A stretch of DNA of 64,000 nt from Oceaniovalibus sp. ACAM 378 (GTDB lineage Bacteria; Pseudomonadota; Alphaproteobacteria; Rhodobacterales; Rhodobacteraceae). The DNA lies in contig NZ_VSJK01000009.1 of the NCBI RefSeq assembly GCF_008085915.1, forward strand, positions 152,378-216,377, in the 5' to 3' direction. A model generated the notes under the pieces. That model searched no databases, was not told the origin of the DNA, and saw only the letters and a program-made list of their open reading frames with translations. Below are positions 27,347 through 36,205 of the stretch, piece by piece. Each line of letters starts with the position of its first letter. Positions within the stretch are counted from its first letter, which is position 1. The position numbers were made by a program, and so were the translations under genes.

Positions 27347-28239
27347 ATCTGTTCCAACCCTGACAGGCACAGCGCGCGCACCGCATCGGCGTCGCAATTG
27401 GTGAACACGGTGGCATTATGTGCCGCACCGGGGCGCAGATCGGTCACGGTGCGCCCCCTTGTGTGATGGCCCGCCAGTTCAACCTCGATGCGCGCCGGGG
27501 CGGCGGTGAACAGATCGGGGCATAAAAAGGCGGCGGCGGCGACAGGATCATACAGTGCCATGGCAGGCCGGCCCCGGGTCAGGGCGATGTCCAGATAGCC
27601 GCCCAGCAGATCGCGCAACAAAGGATCGGCCACGGCGGCGACATGGGCTTCGTCAATCATCACCTGACGGCAGATATCAAGGTCGACCATGGTCAGCGGC
27701 ACATCGCGGGCCAGCAGGATCGCCAGTGCCTCGGGGTCGGCGACGGTGTTGAATTCGGCAGAGGCGGTGTGGTTGCCCGCACCCCGCGCCCCGCCCATCC
27801 AGGTGATCCGGCCGATCCGGTGCAGCAGGTCGGGGCGGGCCAGCGCCAGCGTGGCAAGGTTGGTCAGCGGGCCGAGCGCCAGAATCTGCGCCTGTGCCTG
27901 CGTTTCCAGCCATGTTTCAAGGGCGGCAAGGGCCGGTGAAAACCCGGCAGCGACCGAGGCGGGGGCGGCGGGGAGGGTGCGCCCACGGGTTGGCATGCCC
28001 GCTTTGCCCAGCACGCCTTGCGCGGTTTCTGCTGTGCCGAGGATCGCCCGGTCCGCCCCGGTGTGGATCGGCACCGACCATCGAAAATGCGTGGTGGCGT
28101 CGGCGGCGTTGCGGGTGATCTGCTCCAGATCGGCATTGCCGAAGGTCAGGGACATCCCGTCAACCTTGGTCTTGGCCAGCATCAGCAACACCGCGAACAG
28201 GTCGTCAACACCCATGTCGGTATCGATCCAGACCCCCAT
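27343..28239 (-). CDS. Inosine-uridine preferring nucleoside hydrolase family protein
   Basis: Cleaves the N-glycosidic bond of ribonucleosides to base plus ribose; 298 residues. The N-terminal WIDTDMGVDDLFAVLLML is the family calcium-binding DxDxxxDD cluster in slightly variant form (usual DTDPGxDD). GPLTNLATLALARPDLL and ITWMGGARGAGNHTASAEFNTVADPEA are conserved, and YDPVAAAAFLCPDLF holds the C-terminal Asp ligand. It shares one base with the ATPase stop upstream (TGATG) and four with the adenine deaminase start downstream. Its position inside an ABC-importer operon suggests the importer brings in its nucleoside substrate. Confidence 0.92.
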   Translation of the reverse strand: MGVWIDTDMGVDDLFAVLLMLAKTKVDGMSLTFGNADLEQITRNAADATTHFRWSVPIHTGADRAILGTAETAQGVLGKAGMPTRGRTLPAAPASVAAGFSPALAALETWLETQAQAQILALGPLTNLATLALARPDLLHRIGRITWMGGARGAGNHTASAEFNTVADPEALAILLARDVPLTMVDLDICRQVMIDEAHVAAVADPLLRDLLGGYLDIALTRGRPAMALYDPVAAAAFLCPDLFTAAPARIEVELAGHHTRGRTVTDLRPGAAHNATVFTNCDADAVRALCLSGLEQI

Positions 28240-29195
28240 CAGGCGCGCGCCAACCGCACCGCCCGGTCACGTGGCAGATCAAAGGCGACCGTCTGACCGA
28301 TCTTCATCGCTGGCACATCGACGGGCGTGTCCGCCTTGACCACACCCAGCGGCGTGTCCAAGACATATTCCCGCCGCTCGCCCGCAAAGGACGCGCCGCG
28401 CACGGTGCCGTTGTGTGGCCCCGATCCCAACACCACGGCCCCGGGCCGCCATGCCAGAGCGCCGCCCTCGTCCTGTCGCAGGATCGTCTCGAAACCCACG
28501 AAATCGGCGGCAAAGCCGGTTTCCGGCGCGGTGTAAATCTGCTCGGGGCTGCCGATCTGTTCGATGGCGCCGTCCTTCATCAGGACGATCCGGTCGGCCA
28601 GTGCCATCGCCTCGGCCTGATCGTGGGTGACAAAGATCATCGTGACGCCGGTTTCCTGCTGCACCCGTTGCAGCTCCATCCGCATCTCAAGGCGCAGGCG
28701 CGCATCAAGGTTGGACAGGGGTTCGTCCAGCAACAGCACCTTGGGTTGCATCACCAACGACCGGGCCAGTGCCACGCGTTGTTGCTGGCCGCCGGACAGA
28801 TCGGCGGGCAGGCGGGCGGCGAAATCGGCCAGACCCACGGTGGCCAGTCCGCCACGCACCTTGGTATCCAGATCAGGCTCGCGTCGCAGCCGCAGCCCGA
28901 AGGCGACATTGTCGTAAACGCTCAGGTGCGGGAACAGGGCATAGGACTGGAACACCAGTCCCACCTCGCGCTTGGCGGGGGCAAGCCGGGTGACATCGCG
29001 CCCGTCGATGGTGATGGTGCCCGATTTCGGCGGCAACAGGCCGGCGATGGCGCGCATCGTGGTGGTCTTGCCGCAGCCAGATGGCCCGAGCAGCGCGATC
29101 AACTCGCCCTGTGCGATCGACAGGTTCAGACGATCCACCGCCACGGTAGGGCCATAGGCCAGCGTCAGATCAGCAAGGGTGACAAAGTCAGACAT
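28239..29195 (-). CDS. ABC importer ATP-binding protein (PotA/FbpC type), nucleoside-linked operon
   Basis: ATPase of a polyamine/iron-class (POTRA-type CUT1-like) ABC importer, 318 residues. Walker A GPSGCGKTTT, Q-loop FQSYALFPHLSVYDN, signature LSGGQQQRVALARSL, Walker B KVLLLDEPLSNLD and switch FVTHDQAEAMALAD are intact. A short TOBE region follows (VVLGSGPHNGTVRGASFAGERREYVL). It overlaps the second permease gene by eight bases and touches the nucleoside hydrolase start. The family usually carries polyamines, iron or phosphonates; here the operon context points to nucleosides or a related compound. Confidence 0.93.
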   Translation of the reverse strand: MSDFVTLADLTLAYGPTVAVDRLNLSIAQGELIALLGPSGCGKTTTMRAIAGLLPPKSGTITIDGRDVTRLAPAKREVGLVFQSYALFPHLSVYDNVAFGLRLRREPDLDTKVRGGLATVGLADFAARLPADLSGGQQQRVALARSLVMQPKVLLLDEPLSNLDARLRLEMRMELQRVQQETGVTMIFVTHDQAEAMALADRIVLMKDGAIEQIGSPEQIYTAPETGFAADFVGFETILRQDEGGALAWRPGAVVLGSGPHNGTVRGASFAGERREYVLDTPLGVVKADTPVDVPAMKIGQTVAFDLPRDRAVRLARA

Positions 29196-29964
29196 AGCGG
29201 GAAAACCCCAGGAATTTTTCGGCAGCGAAAACGATACCGACGGACATCACCGCCAGCAAAGCTGACAGCGCGGCGACGGAAGGATCATAGTTGATTTCCA
29301 TATAGGCGATCATGTCGATCGGCAGGGTGCGCACACCGGGCCCCGACAGGAACAGCGATACGGGCACCTGATTGAACGAGGTGACAAAGCCAAGGATGAA
29401 GGCGGCAAGCACGCCGCCCCGGATATTCGGCAGCACCACCCGCCAGAAGGCACCCATGCGGCTACAGCCGAGCAGCAGTGCTGCTTCCTCCATATCCACG
29501 CGCAGGTTGTCCAGACTGCCCGACACTACTCGCACCGCATAGGGCAGGATCAGCGCGGTATGGGCCAGAAACAGGGCCAATGCGATGCTAACTCCGGTGG
29601 GAATGACGAGATAGCGCAGCAGCGCCAGACCGACGATGATCCCCGGCACGATGATCGGCGACGACACGATCAGCCGCACAAACTCGGCCCCCGGCACGCG
29701 GTAACGCGCCATGCCATAGGCTGCGGGAATACCCAGCAGCAAAGCGGCCAGCGTGCCGAAGATCGCCAGAAACATCGACATGGCAAAGGACGCCTGAAAC
29801 GACTCGACGGTAAAGACCTTGATATACCATTTCAGGCTGATCCCCTGTGGCGGGAAGGCAAGGCTGTCACCCGCCGACAGACCGGCGATGACGATGATCA
29901 GAAATGGCCCGATCAGAAAGGTGAGTGTGAGGCCCAGAATGGCCCAGGTTGCGACTCTGTTCAT
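29188..29964 (-). CDS. ABC importer permease (PotC type), nucleoside-linked operon
   Basis: Inner-membrane permease of 258 residues with about six hydrophobic segments, starting WAILGLTLTFLIGPFLIIVIAGLS. The EAA loop that meets the ATPase is VDMEEAALLLGCSRMGAFWRVVLPNIRGG. The segment FPPQGISLKWYIKVFTVESF after the first helix is characteristic of PotC-like subunits. It overlaps the PotB-like gene by four bases and the ATPase gene by eight, so all three are co-translated. Confidence 0.92.
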   Translation of the reverse strand: MNRVATWAILGLTLTFLIGPFLIIVIAGLSAGDSLAFPPQGISLKWYIKVFTVESFQASFAMSMFLAIFGTLAALLLGIPAAYGMARYRVPGAEFVRLIVSSPIIVPGIIVGLALLRYLVIPTGVSIALALFLAHTALILPYAVRVVSGSLDNLRVDMEEAALLLGCSRMGAFWRVVLPNIRGGVLAAFILGFVTSFNQVPVSLFLSGPGVRTLPIDMIAYMEINYDPSVAALSALLAVMSVGIVFAAEKFLGFSRYV

Positions 29965-30791
29965 ACTCGTGTCCGCCGTGCCGTTGCGATTTGTTTCAAC
30001 AACACGTTGGCGGAAAATGCCATGACAATCAGGATCATCGCGATAACGCTGGCCGCAACGAAATCATTGGCCACGGTAACGCGTTGATACAGCAGCGTTT
30101 CCAGCATCAGAACTTTTGATCCGCCAAGGATCGCCGGGGTGATATAGGCGGTCATCGATCCGGTGAACACCAGCGTTCCGCCCACCACAAGCCCTTCGCG
30201 GGTCAGGGGCAGGATCACCTTGGTGAACACCTGAAACCAGTTCGCCCCGAGGATGCGCGCCGCGGGAATCGCGTCGCGGGGCATATTCTCCATCGCCGAG
30301 ACCAGTGAAATGATCATCAGCGGCATGAACAGTTGCAGCAATCCGATGAACACCGCGGTTTCAGTGAACAGGATGCGGAATGGCGTGTCGGTGATTCCCA
30401 TATTCACCAGCATCGAGTTGACGAACCCGGTGCGCCCGAGGATCACCAGCCAAGCATAGGTACGTGCAACCGGCGAGATCATCAGCGGCAAAGTGACCAG
30501 CCCGAACATCCGGCCTCGCGATTTGGCCGGCAGCGACACAATGCAGAACGCGGCGGCATAACCGACCACCGCCGACACCACCGCCACGAGTCCGGCCAGT
30601 TTCAGCGTGCGGAAGAACACCGTCTGATTGCGCGGGCTGGAAAAGAAATCGACATAGGCCATGAGGGAAAAGCCGTTGTCGCCTTTGAACGCCTCGGACA
30701 GCAGGATGCCGACGGGCAGAATGAACAGCGCCGCCGCAAACAGGGCGGCGGGCACGGTCAGGGCAAGGCCGATGGTGCGGTTTTCAAACAT
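29961..30791 (-). CDS. ABC importer permease (PotB type), nucleoside-linked operon
   Basis: Inner-membrane permease of 276 residues. The first helix is IGLALTVPAALFAAALFILPVGILL, and the EAA loop is MPRDAIPAARILGANWFQVFTKVILPLTREG. The RTYAWLVILGRTGFVNSMLV stretch is typical of PotB-like subunits, which form a heterodimer with PotC-like partners. The gene is 97 bases downstream of the binding-protein gene, the gap holding a GC-rich hairpin, and four-base coupled to the next permease. Confidence 0.92.
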   Translation of the reverse strand: MFENRTIGLALTVPAALFAAALFILPVGILLSEAFKGDNGFSLMAYVDFFSSPRNQTVFFRTLKLAGLVAVVSAVVGYAAAFCIVSLPAKSRGRMFGLVTLPLMISPVARTYAWLVILGRTGFVNSMLVNMGITDTPFRILFTETAVFIGLLQLFMPLMIISLVSAMENMPRDAIPAARILGANWFQVFTKVILPLTREGLVVGGTLVFTGSMTAYITPAILGGSKVLMLETLLYQRVTVANDFVAASVIAMILIVMAFSANVLLKQIATARRTRV

Positions 30792-30842
30792 TCAAGTTCC
30801 TTGGATCACGCGGTGGGGCGTTCCACCCGGCTCAAAGCCGGA

Positions 30843-30863
30843 CGGCCCCCGCATGGGGGGCCG
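30843..30863 (-). terminator. Intercistronic hairpin after the binding-protein gene
   Basis: An 8-bp perfect stem (30843-30850 with 30856-30863), CGGCCCCC pairing GGGGGCCG, around a 5-base loop. It lies in the 97-base gap between the binding-protein gene and the PotB-like permease gene. No T-run follows. The likely role is partial termination or 3' protection so that more binding protein than permease is made. Confidence 0.6.
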
Positions 30864-30888
30864 CCTTCAGCGCGAGACATTGATCGAT

Positions 30889-31914
30889 CTATTGCATGAC
30901 CTTGTTGTTCCACTGATCCAACCAGTTTTCCCGCTGATCCAGCATCACATCCGCTGGAATCAGGTCCAGGTTGTTGGCGGTTTCAGGACCATAGGTCAGG
31001 TTGTCGGCGATTTCGTCGCTGACCGTTACTTCAGAATTGGCGGGACTGTCCACCAGCGCCTCGGCCAAAGCGGTCTGGATCGGGGTGGAGAGCCAGAAAT
31101 CCATGAACTCCAGCGCCAGATCCTCGTTTCCGTTGTCCTTGGTCATCACCATCACGTTCATCCCGCCGGTCTGCCCTTCCTTCGGGGTGGCCCAGGCCAT
31201 TGGAAACCCGTTGTCCTTGAACTGACCCCAGGCAAAGCGACCAATGGGTGCGGCCCAGATTTCCTCTTGCTGCATCAACTGCGCCAACTGGGACGACCGG
31301 ACATAGAACGTCACGATGTCGTCGGCATGTTCGCTGACCAATTCGATCGGCGCGGTCAGGGACGGATCGGTGTCGCCGATTGCCTTGCCGAGCATATACA
31401 GAACAGGCGGCCCCTGATTGGTGGTCACATCCGGCAGCGCGACATTGCCGGCCAGTTCGGGCGACAGCAGATCTGACCAGCTTTCGATTCCGTCGATCTT
31501 GTCCGAGCGATAAACGATCGACGTGGCATAGAAGGTATAGCCGACCGCCATATGATCGCCGATCGGATCCTTGGCGATTTCGTAGAGCTTGTCGTAACTG
31601 CTCAGCTTTGCGGTATCGATCGGCTGAAGCAGCCCCTTGCGGGTGGCGGACAGCGCGTCGGCGGTTGAAATCACCGCCATGTCAATCACCGGGCTGGCAG
31701 CGTTCGCCTCGATCTTGGCCAGACGTTCGACCGAGTTGCCGGTTTCGACGACCAGCTTGCAACCGCATTGCTCTTGAAACGGATCATAGACCAGTTCCTT
31801 GAATTCATCCTGAGCAAAGGAATAGACCGAAATCGTCAGCGTCTTGTCCTGTGCACTGGCGGCAGTGCCCATGGTCAGCGTCAGGGCGGTGGTGGCGATG
31901 AGAAGGCGTTTCAT
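30889..31914 (-). CDS. ABC importer substrate-binding protein (PotD/spermidine-putrescine class), nucleoside-linked operon
   Basis: Periplasmic binding protein, 341 residues, with a signal peptide (MKRLLIATTALTLTMGTAASA). The fold is of the PotD/AfuA/PhnS class, as shown by TISVYSFAQDEFKELVYDPF, CGCKLVVETGNSVERLAKIEA and YTFYATSIVYRSDKIDG. A C-terminal ENWLDQWNNKVMQ closes it. PotD uses acidic residues to hold polyamines, but I cannot confirm those here. It is the first gene of an operon whose last genes are nucleoside hydrolase and adenine deaminase. The best functional guess is therefore a purine nucleoside or similar N-glycoside; that is inference. Confidence 0.9.
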   Translation of the reverse strand: MKRLLIATTALTLTMGTAASAQDKTLTISVYSFAQDEFKELVYDPFQEQCGCKLVVETGNSVERLAKIEANAASPVIDMAVISTADALSATRKGLLQPIDTAKLSSYDKLYEIAKDPIGDHMAVGYTFYATSIVYRSDKIDGIESWSDLLSPELAGNVALPDVTTNQGPPVLYMLGKAIGDTDPSLTAPIELVSEHADDIVTFYVRSSQLAQLMQQEEIWAAPIGRFAWGQFKDNGFPMAWATPKEGQTGGMNVMVMTKDNGNEDLALEFMDFWLSTPIQTALAEALVDSPANSEVTVSDEIADNLTYGPETANNLDLIPADVMLDQRENWLDQWNNKVMQ

Positions 31915-32125
31915 TCTTATTCTCCGTGTTGGCAGGCTTTTTTACGACGGGAGCGGTTGCGTTCCGCACGCACCACGCATGGGGGATCGGTTAAAGCGCC
32001 GGGCCGGTCGGTGGCAGGAAATCATCTCTGGCTCCCTTGTCCCATGCGACGTTGGTCCGCGCCGATTGCACGGGCGATGCTGATTGAGCGGCACACTAGG
32101 GCGCGATGGTCCCCTGTCAAGCCGC

Positions 32126-34039
32126 CTATCCCCCGGGCGGTTGCATCAGCTGTTCGGGGAGCCAGGTGGCCAGCCCCGGAAATGCCACCAGAATGCCGAC
32201 CATCACCACCATGATCAGAAACATCGGTACCGCAGTCTTGGCGATATAGGTGATATCGTGGTTGGTCATGCCTTGCAGCACAAACAAGTTAAAGCCGATG
32301 GGCGGGGTGATCTGCGCCATTTCCACCACCACGACGACGAAGATCCCGAACCAGATCAGATCGATCCCGGCGGCACGAATCATCGGCTCGATGATTGCCA
32401 TGGTCAGGACAACGGCAGAAATCCCGTCGAGAAACATCCCGATGATGATGTAGAACACAGTCAACGCCGCGATCAGGGCCACAGGGGACAGATCGAAGGT
32501 TGCGATCCAGGCGGCCAGCGCCCGGGGCAGCCCGGTGAACCCCATGGACAGGGACAGGAACGCAGCGCCCATCAGGATCAGCGCGATCATTGCGCTGGTC
32601 CGGGTCGCCCCCAACAGCGACTCGATAAAGGTTGTCGCGGTGAGCGAGCCCTGCAATGTTGCCAGCGCCAGCGCGCCGACAACGCCGAATGCCGCCGCCT
32701 CGGTCGCGGTGGCATATCCGGTGTACATGCTGCCAATAACAATCACCACCAAAGCGATCACCGGGATCAGCAGTGTCGAGTTTTTCAGCGCCGCGACGAT
32801 CCCGATTTTTGGTTCCGGTTCAGGACGTTGTTCCGGCTTCATAAAGTACCAGGCGACAATATAGAGCATGAACATTGCCGCGAGAACCAGCCCGGGCAAT
32901 ACCCCGGCCATGAACAGTTTGGTGATGCTTTCGCGCACGGTCACGCCGTAAACGATCAGGGTCAGTGATGGCGGGATCATCAGCCCAAGGGTGGCAGCGC
33001 CCGCCAGCGTGCCAATGGTCATGAATTCGGGATAACCACGGGCGCGCAGCTCGGGGATGCTCATCTTGCCGACCGTGGTCAGGGTGGCGGCCGAACTGCC
33101 GGAAACAGCGGCGAACACCGTGCACCCCACGACATTGGTGTGCAGCAATCCCCCGGGAATCCGTGCCATCCAAGGTGCCAACCCCTTGAACATGTCCTCG
33201 GAAAGCCTTGTTCGATATAGGATTTCTCCCATCCAGATAAACAGGGGCAGGGCGGTCAGGGTCCAGCTGCTTGCACCGGTCCAGACCGTGATGATCATCG
33301 CGTTTCCCGGGTCGCGCGTGGTGAAACCGATCATCCCGATATAGGCGACACCGAACAGCGCCAGCCCGACCCACAGCCCGGTTCCCAACAGAAAGAACAG
33401 CACGAACAAGAAGATTCCGATCTTCAGCGCGACCGCATCGCGATCAAATCCGGTCATCAGTTGTGCCGTGCCGTATATCACCAGCAGGACACCGGCGCAG
33501 AACGCAATGCGGGACAGTTTTGATTGCAGAAGATGTTCATGCCATGGTTGAGGATCTTGATCCACACCCTTGAAATCGCTCAGTAAGATGCGAATAAGGT
33601 TGTCGATCAGCGCGACGGCAAAGATCACCGCGCCGATTGCCATGAAAGTCTGCGGAATCCACAGGGGCGTCGCGTCCTGCCCCTGTGAGATATCGTTGAT
33701 CCTTGCCGACAGCCGGGTCGCCTTGACGGCGTACCAGGCCAGGAAACACCCCGCGGTCGCAGCCAGAGTATAGCACCAGATCTCGACCGCGCGCCGCCAC
33801 CGGCCCGAGGTGCTGACGAACAGGTTCACCCTGATGTGGGCATTCGCGTTGAACGTATATGCCATCGCCAGAAACGATGTCGCGGCCATGGCATAGCCGG
33901 CGTATTGCGCGCCGCCCTTGAACAACAGGCCCATCCAGCGGGCCACCATCTGTGCCACGACAAGAGCCAGGATCGCCAGCATCGCCAGTGCGGCGGCATA
34001 ACCGGACGACAGGTAGAAACGGTCGAGAAATCGGCGCAT
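32126..34039 (-). CDS. TRAP transporter fused permease (DctQ-DctM)
   Basis: TRAP transporters use a membrane DctQ/DctM pair and a binding protein to import carboxylates with sodium. Here DctQ (about residues 1-190: FKGGAQYAGYAMAATSF, FNANAHIRVNLFV) and DctM (about 205-637) are fused in one 637-residue chain. DctM motifs include LFIWMGEILYRTRLSEDMFKG, CTVFAAVSGSSAATLTTVGKMSIPELRARGYP, LAGAATLGLMIPPSLTLIVYG, GMFLDGISAVVLTMAIIEP and EMAQITPPIGFNLFVLQG. AAGGA lies seven bases before the start. It follows dctP with a strong hairpin between them. Fused forms are well known. Confidence 0.95.
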   Translation of the reverse strand: MRRFLDRFYLSSGYAAALAMLAILALVVAQMVARWMGLLFKGGAQYAGYAMAATSFLAMAYTFNANAHIRVNLFVSTSGRWRRAVEIWCYTLAATAGCFLAWYAVKATRLSARINDISQGQDATPLWIPQTFMAIGAVIFAVALIDNLIRILLSDFKGVDQDPQPWHEHLLQSKLSRIAFCAGVLLVIYGTAQLMTGFDRDAVALKIGIFLFVLFFLLGTGLWVGLALFGVAYIGMIGFTTRDPGNAMIITVWTGASSWTLTALPLFIWMGEILYRTRLSEDMFKGLAPWMARIPGGLLHTNVVGCTVFAAVSGSSAATLTTVGKMSIPELRARGYPEFMTIGTLAGAATLGLMIPPSLTLIVYGVTVRESITKLFMAGVLPGLVLAAMFMLYIVAWYFMKPEQRPEPEPKIGIVAALKNSTLLIPVIALVVIVIGSMYTGYATATEAAAFGVVGALALATLQGSLTATTFIESLLGATRTSAMIALILMGAAFLSLSMGFTGLPRALAAWIATFDLSPVALIAALTVFYIIIGMFLDGISAVVLTMAIIEPMIRAAGIDLIWFGIFVVVVVEMAQITPPIGFNLFVLQGMTNHDITYIAKTAVPMFLIMVVMVGILVAFPGLATWLPEQLMQPPGG

Positions 34040-34099
34040 TTATATTCCTTGCCCAAGGGCAGGCGGGAGGGGCCGCATCGCGCCACCCCGAAAAGCGTT

Positions 34100-34119
34100 G
34101 GCCCCCCGCCAGGGGGGCC
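34100..34119 (-). terminator. Intercistronic hairpin between dctP and dctQM
   Basis: A perfect 8-bp stem GGCCCCCC / GGGGGGCC (34100-34107 with 34112-34119) with loop GCCA, lying in the 93-base gap between the TRAP binding-protein gene and the fused permease gene. It closely resembles the hairpin at 30843-30863 in the other importer operon. It probably adjusts the binding-protein-to-permease ratio by termination or 3' stabilisation. Confidence 0.65.
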
Positions 34120-34132
34120 GAGCGATGAGGGT

Positions 34133-35128
34133 CTACCTTTTGTACGCGTCGACGATTGCCTTGCCGTCGTCACCGGCGCTGGCGAGCCATTCATCGGTCA
34201 TGGTGGCACCGATTTTTTCCAGATCGGCCGCTAGAGTATCGCCCGGTTCGGCGATGGTCATGCCGCCATCGGCAAGCTGTTGCACGAACCCGTCGGACAG
34301 CTTTGCAGCGGTGGCTGATCCGCGCTCGCCGGCCTTGACCGCTTCGTCCATCAGGCAGGTGCGTGATGCGTCCGAAAGCGATGCCAGCGCGTCGTTGTTG
34401 ACGAACACGGTGTTCCTTGGCAGCCAGGCCTTGGCATCATAGAAATGCGTCAGATCCTCCCATGCCTTTTCGTCGACGCCGGTCGACCCGGACGAGATGA
34501 AGGCGGCAACCACGCCCGTCGCCAGCGCCTGTTTCAACTCGGCCGCTTCGATCTGCGTGGGCACCATTCCGGCGAGTTCGGCGACCCGTGCAGTCGCTGC
34601 GTTATAGGCGCGGAACTTGATCCCCTCCATATCGGCCACCGAGTTGATCTCTTTGGCGAAATACAGCCCCTGCGGCGGCCATGGCACGGAATAGAGCGGC
34701 GTCATGTTCTGTTCGCCCAGCACCTTGTCCAGAGTCGGTTTGGCGGCGTCGCGCAATCTGTCCGACGCTTCGAACGACGTGGCGAGAAACGGCACCGAAT
34801 CGTAACCGAACACCGCGTTTTCGTTGGCATGGGCCGACAACAGGCGTTCGCCGATCTGTGCCTCGCCGACCTGCACGGCGCGCTTGATTTCATCGCCTTT
34901 GAACAGCGATCCGCCTGCGTGAAGGGTGATATCCAGATCGCCGCCCGAACATTCCTTGACAGCATCCACGAAGATCTGAGCGTTTTCCGTGTGATAGTTG
35001 TCGCTGGGGTATGCCACGGGCATGTCCCAGTTTTCAGCGGATGCTGCGGTGGCCAGCGCGGTTGACGCCAGCAGGGTTGCGGCCAGTCCGGCGGTGAACC
35101 GGACGGTCATCGGGGTGGACGTTTTCAT
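34133..35128 (-). CDS. TRAP transporter substrate-binding protein (DctP family)
   Basis: Periplasmic binding protein of 331 residues, starting at ATG 35128 (GAGAGGA about nine bases upstream), with signal peptide FTAGLAATLLASTALATAASA. Family landmarks are HTENAQIFVDAVKECSGGDL, GSLFKGDEIKRAVQVGEAQIGE, DMEGIKFRAYNAATARVAEL (with the Arg that clamps a ligand carboxylate in DctP proteins) and QALATGVVAAFISSGSTG. The conserved Arg implies an organic-acid ligand. The gene is downstream of the SorC-type regulator and the mtn genes on the same strand, 116 bases after the regulator stop, so it may be part of the same transcript. Confidence 0.92.
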   Translation of the reverse strand: MKTSTPMTVRFTAGLAATLLASTALATAASAENWDMPVAYPSDNYHTENAQIFVDAVKECSGGDLDITLHAGGSLFKGDEIKRAVQVGEAQIGERLLSAHANENAVFGYDSVPFLATSFEASDRLRDAAKPTLDKVLGEQNMTPLYSVPWPPQGLYFAKEINSVADMEGIKFRAYNAATARVAELAGMVPTQIEAAELKQALATGVVAAFISSGSTGVDEKAWEDLTHFYDAKAWLPRNTVFVNNDALASLSDASRTCLMDEAVKAGERGSATAAKLSDGFVQQLADGGMTIAEPGDTLAADLEKIGATMTDEWLASAGDDGKAIVDAYKR

Positions 35129-35244
35129 CAGGAATCCTCTCTGTTGTGCGCCCGGTCTGATGTCGGGTCGTTTGTGGAACGGGCCGGTGTCCCGGCCTCC
35201 TTGGCGCAGTTTAACGATTCTCGCCGTCTTGCCAATGCACAGGA

Positions 35245-36201
35245 TCACGCGAGCAGTGCAGCTGCGGTTTCGGTGCAGGTGGCAAGGTGCGTGGCATAGC
35301 CGCCGCGCAGCGCCGCACGCATCGGTTCCACCCGTTCGGCTCCGCTGCCCACCAAAAGCCCCATGTCCTTCCCCCGCATCTGTGTAAGGCGCACCGAGAT
35401 CATCCGTGGCTCCATCTCGCCCTCGACAGGCAGGCCGTTGCCATCAATGAACCGGCCACAGACCACCGCCTGCGCGCCCCGCGCGACATATCCCGCCAGC
35501 GTGGCCGGATCGACGATGCCGGTCAGGGCGATATGGCTGGTGTCGGTGCAGGTTCCTGCGGCAAAGATCGTCTTGTTGCAGGTGTCCAGCGCCGCCAGTT
35601 GTTCGGCGACAATCGGTTCATTTTTCAGGATCTCGGCCAGCTCGGGCGTCGAGAGCAGCAACGGCACATGCAGATTGATACAATGGGCTCCCAGCCGCCG
35701 CGCAATGGTCGAAGAGCAGGTTTCGGCGGCGAATCCCATGGCTGCGGGGCGCGATCCGACCAGTTGCACCACCGTAAGATCGGCAATGCGATGGCGCGGC
35801 ATCGCCTCGGCCACGCGGTAAACGGTTTCACCCCATGCGACGCCCAGCCGGTCACCCGGTTCCAGTAATGTGGGCAACCAGTCGGCCGTGGCCCGCGCCA
35901 CCCGCTCCAACCCGGTGCCGGGGGCGGCGGGATCGGATGGAATCACCAGCGCCGCCGCCAGCCCGAACCGGTCGCACAGCGCGCCGGACAGGGTGTGGTT
36001 CAAAAACACGTCCGAATCGATGCTGATTCGCACCCAGTCGCGTTTGCGTGCCTCTTGCAGGTAATTCACCACCGAAGCCCGCGAGATGCCCAGCCGCTGC
36101 GCGATGGCGTTCTGGTTCAACCCGTCGCGGTAATACAGCCAGGTCGCCTCGACGATCTGCGCGTCCACCCTTTCGTTCTTTGGCGCGGCGCGTTCGTCCA
36201 T
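35245..36201 (-). CDS. SorC/DeoR-type sugar-responsive transcriptional regulator
   Basis: A 318-residue regulator. The N-terminal helix-turn-helix is LNQNAIAQRLGISRASVVNYLQEARKR (about residues 28-55). The rest is a SorC-type sugar-phosphate-binding domain with LGVAWGETVYRVAEAM, VVQLVGSRPA, INLHVPLLLSTPELAEIL and ALTGIVDPATLAGYVARGA. SorC-family proteins sense phosphorylated sugars. It starts four bases after the mtnA stop, so its natural ligand may be methylthioribose-1-phosphate or a downstream intermediate; this is inference. Candidate operator-like repeats are present in the mtnK/importer divergent region (38618-38679). Confidence 0.9.
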   Translation of the reverse strand: MDERAAPKNERVDAQIVEATWLYYRDGLNQNAIAQRLGISRASVVNYLQEARKRDWVRISIDSDVFLNHTLSGALCDRFGLAAALVIPSDPAAPGTGLERVARATADWLPTLLEPGDRLGVAWGETVYRVAEAMPRHRIADLTVVQLVGSRPAAMGFAAETCSSTIARRLGAHCINLHVPLLLSTPELAEILKNEPIVAEQLAALDTCNKTIFAAGTCTDTSHIALTGIVDPATLAGYVARGAQAVVCGRFIDGNGLPVEGEMEPRMISVRLTQMRGKDMGLLVGSGAERVEPMRAALRGGYATHLATCTETAAALLA

Positions 36202-36205
36202 GGGG

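Noticed and set aside
25430..27466. 678-codon open frame on the plus strand opposite ade
   Set aside because: Antisense to adenine deaminase; the translation is Gln/His/Arg-rich with no motif.
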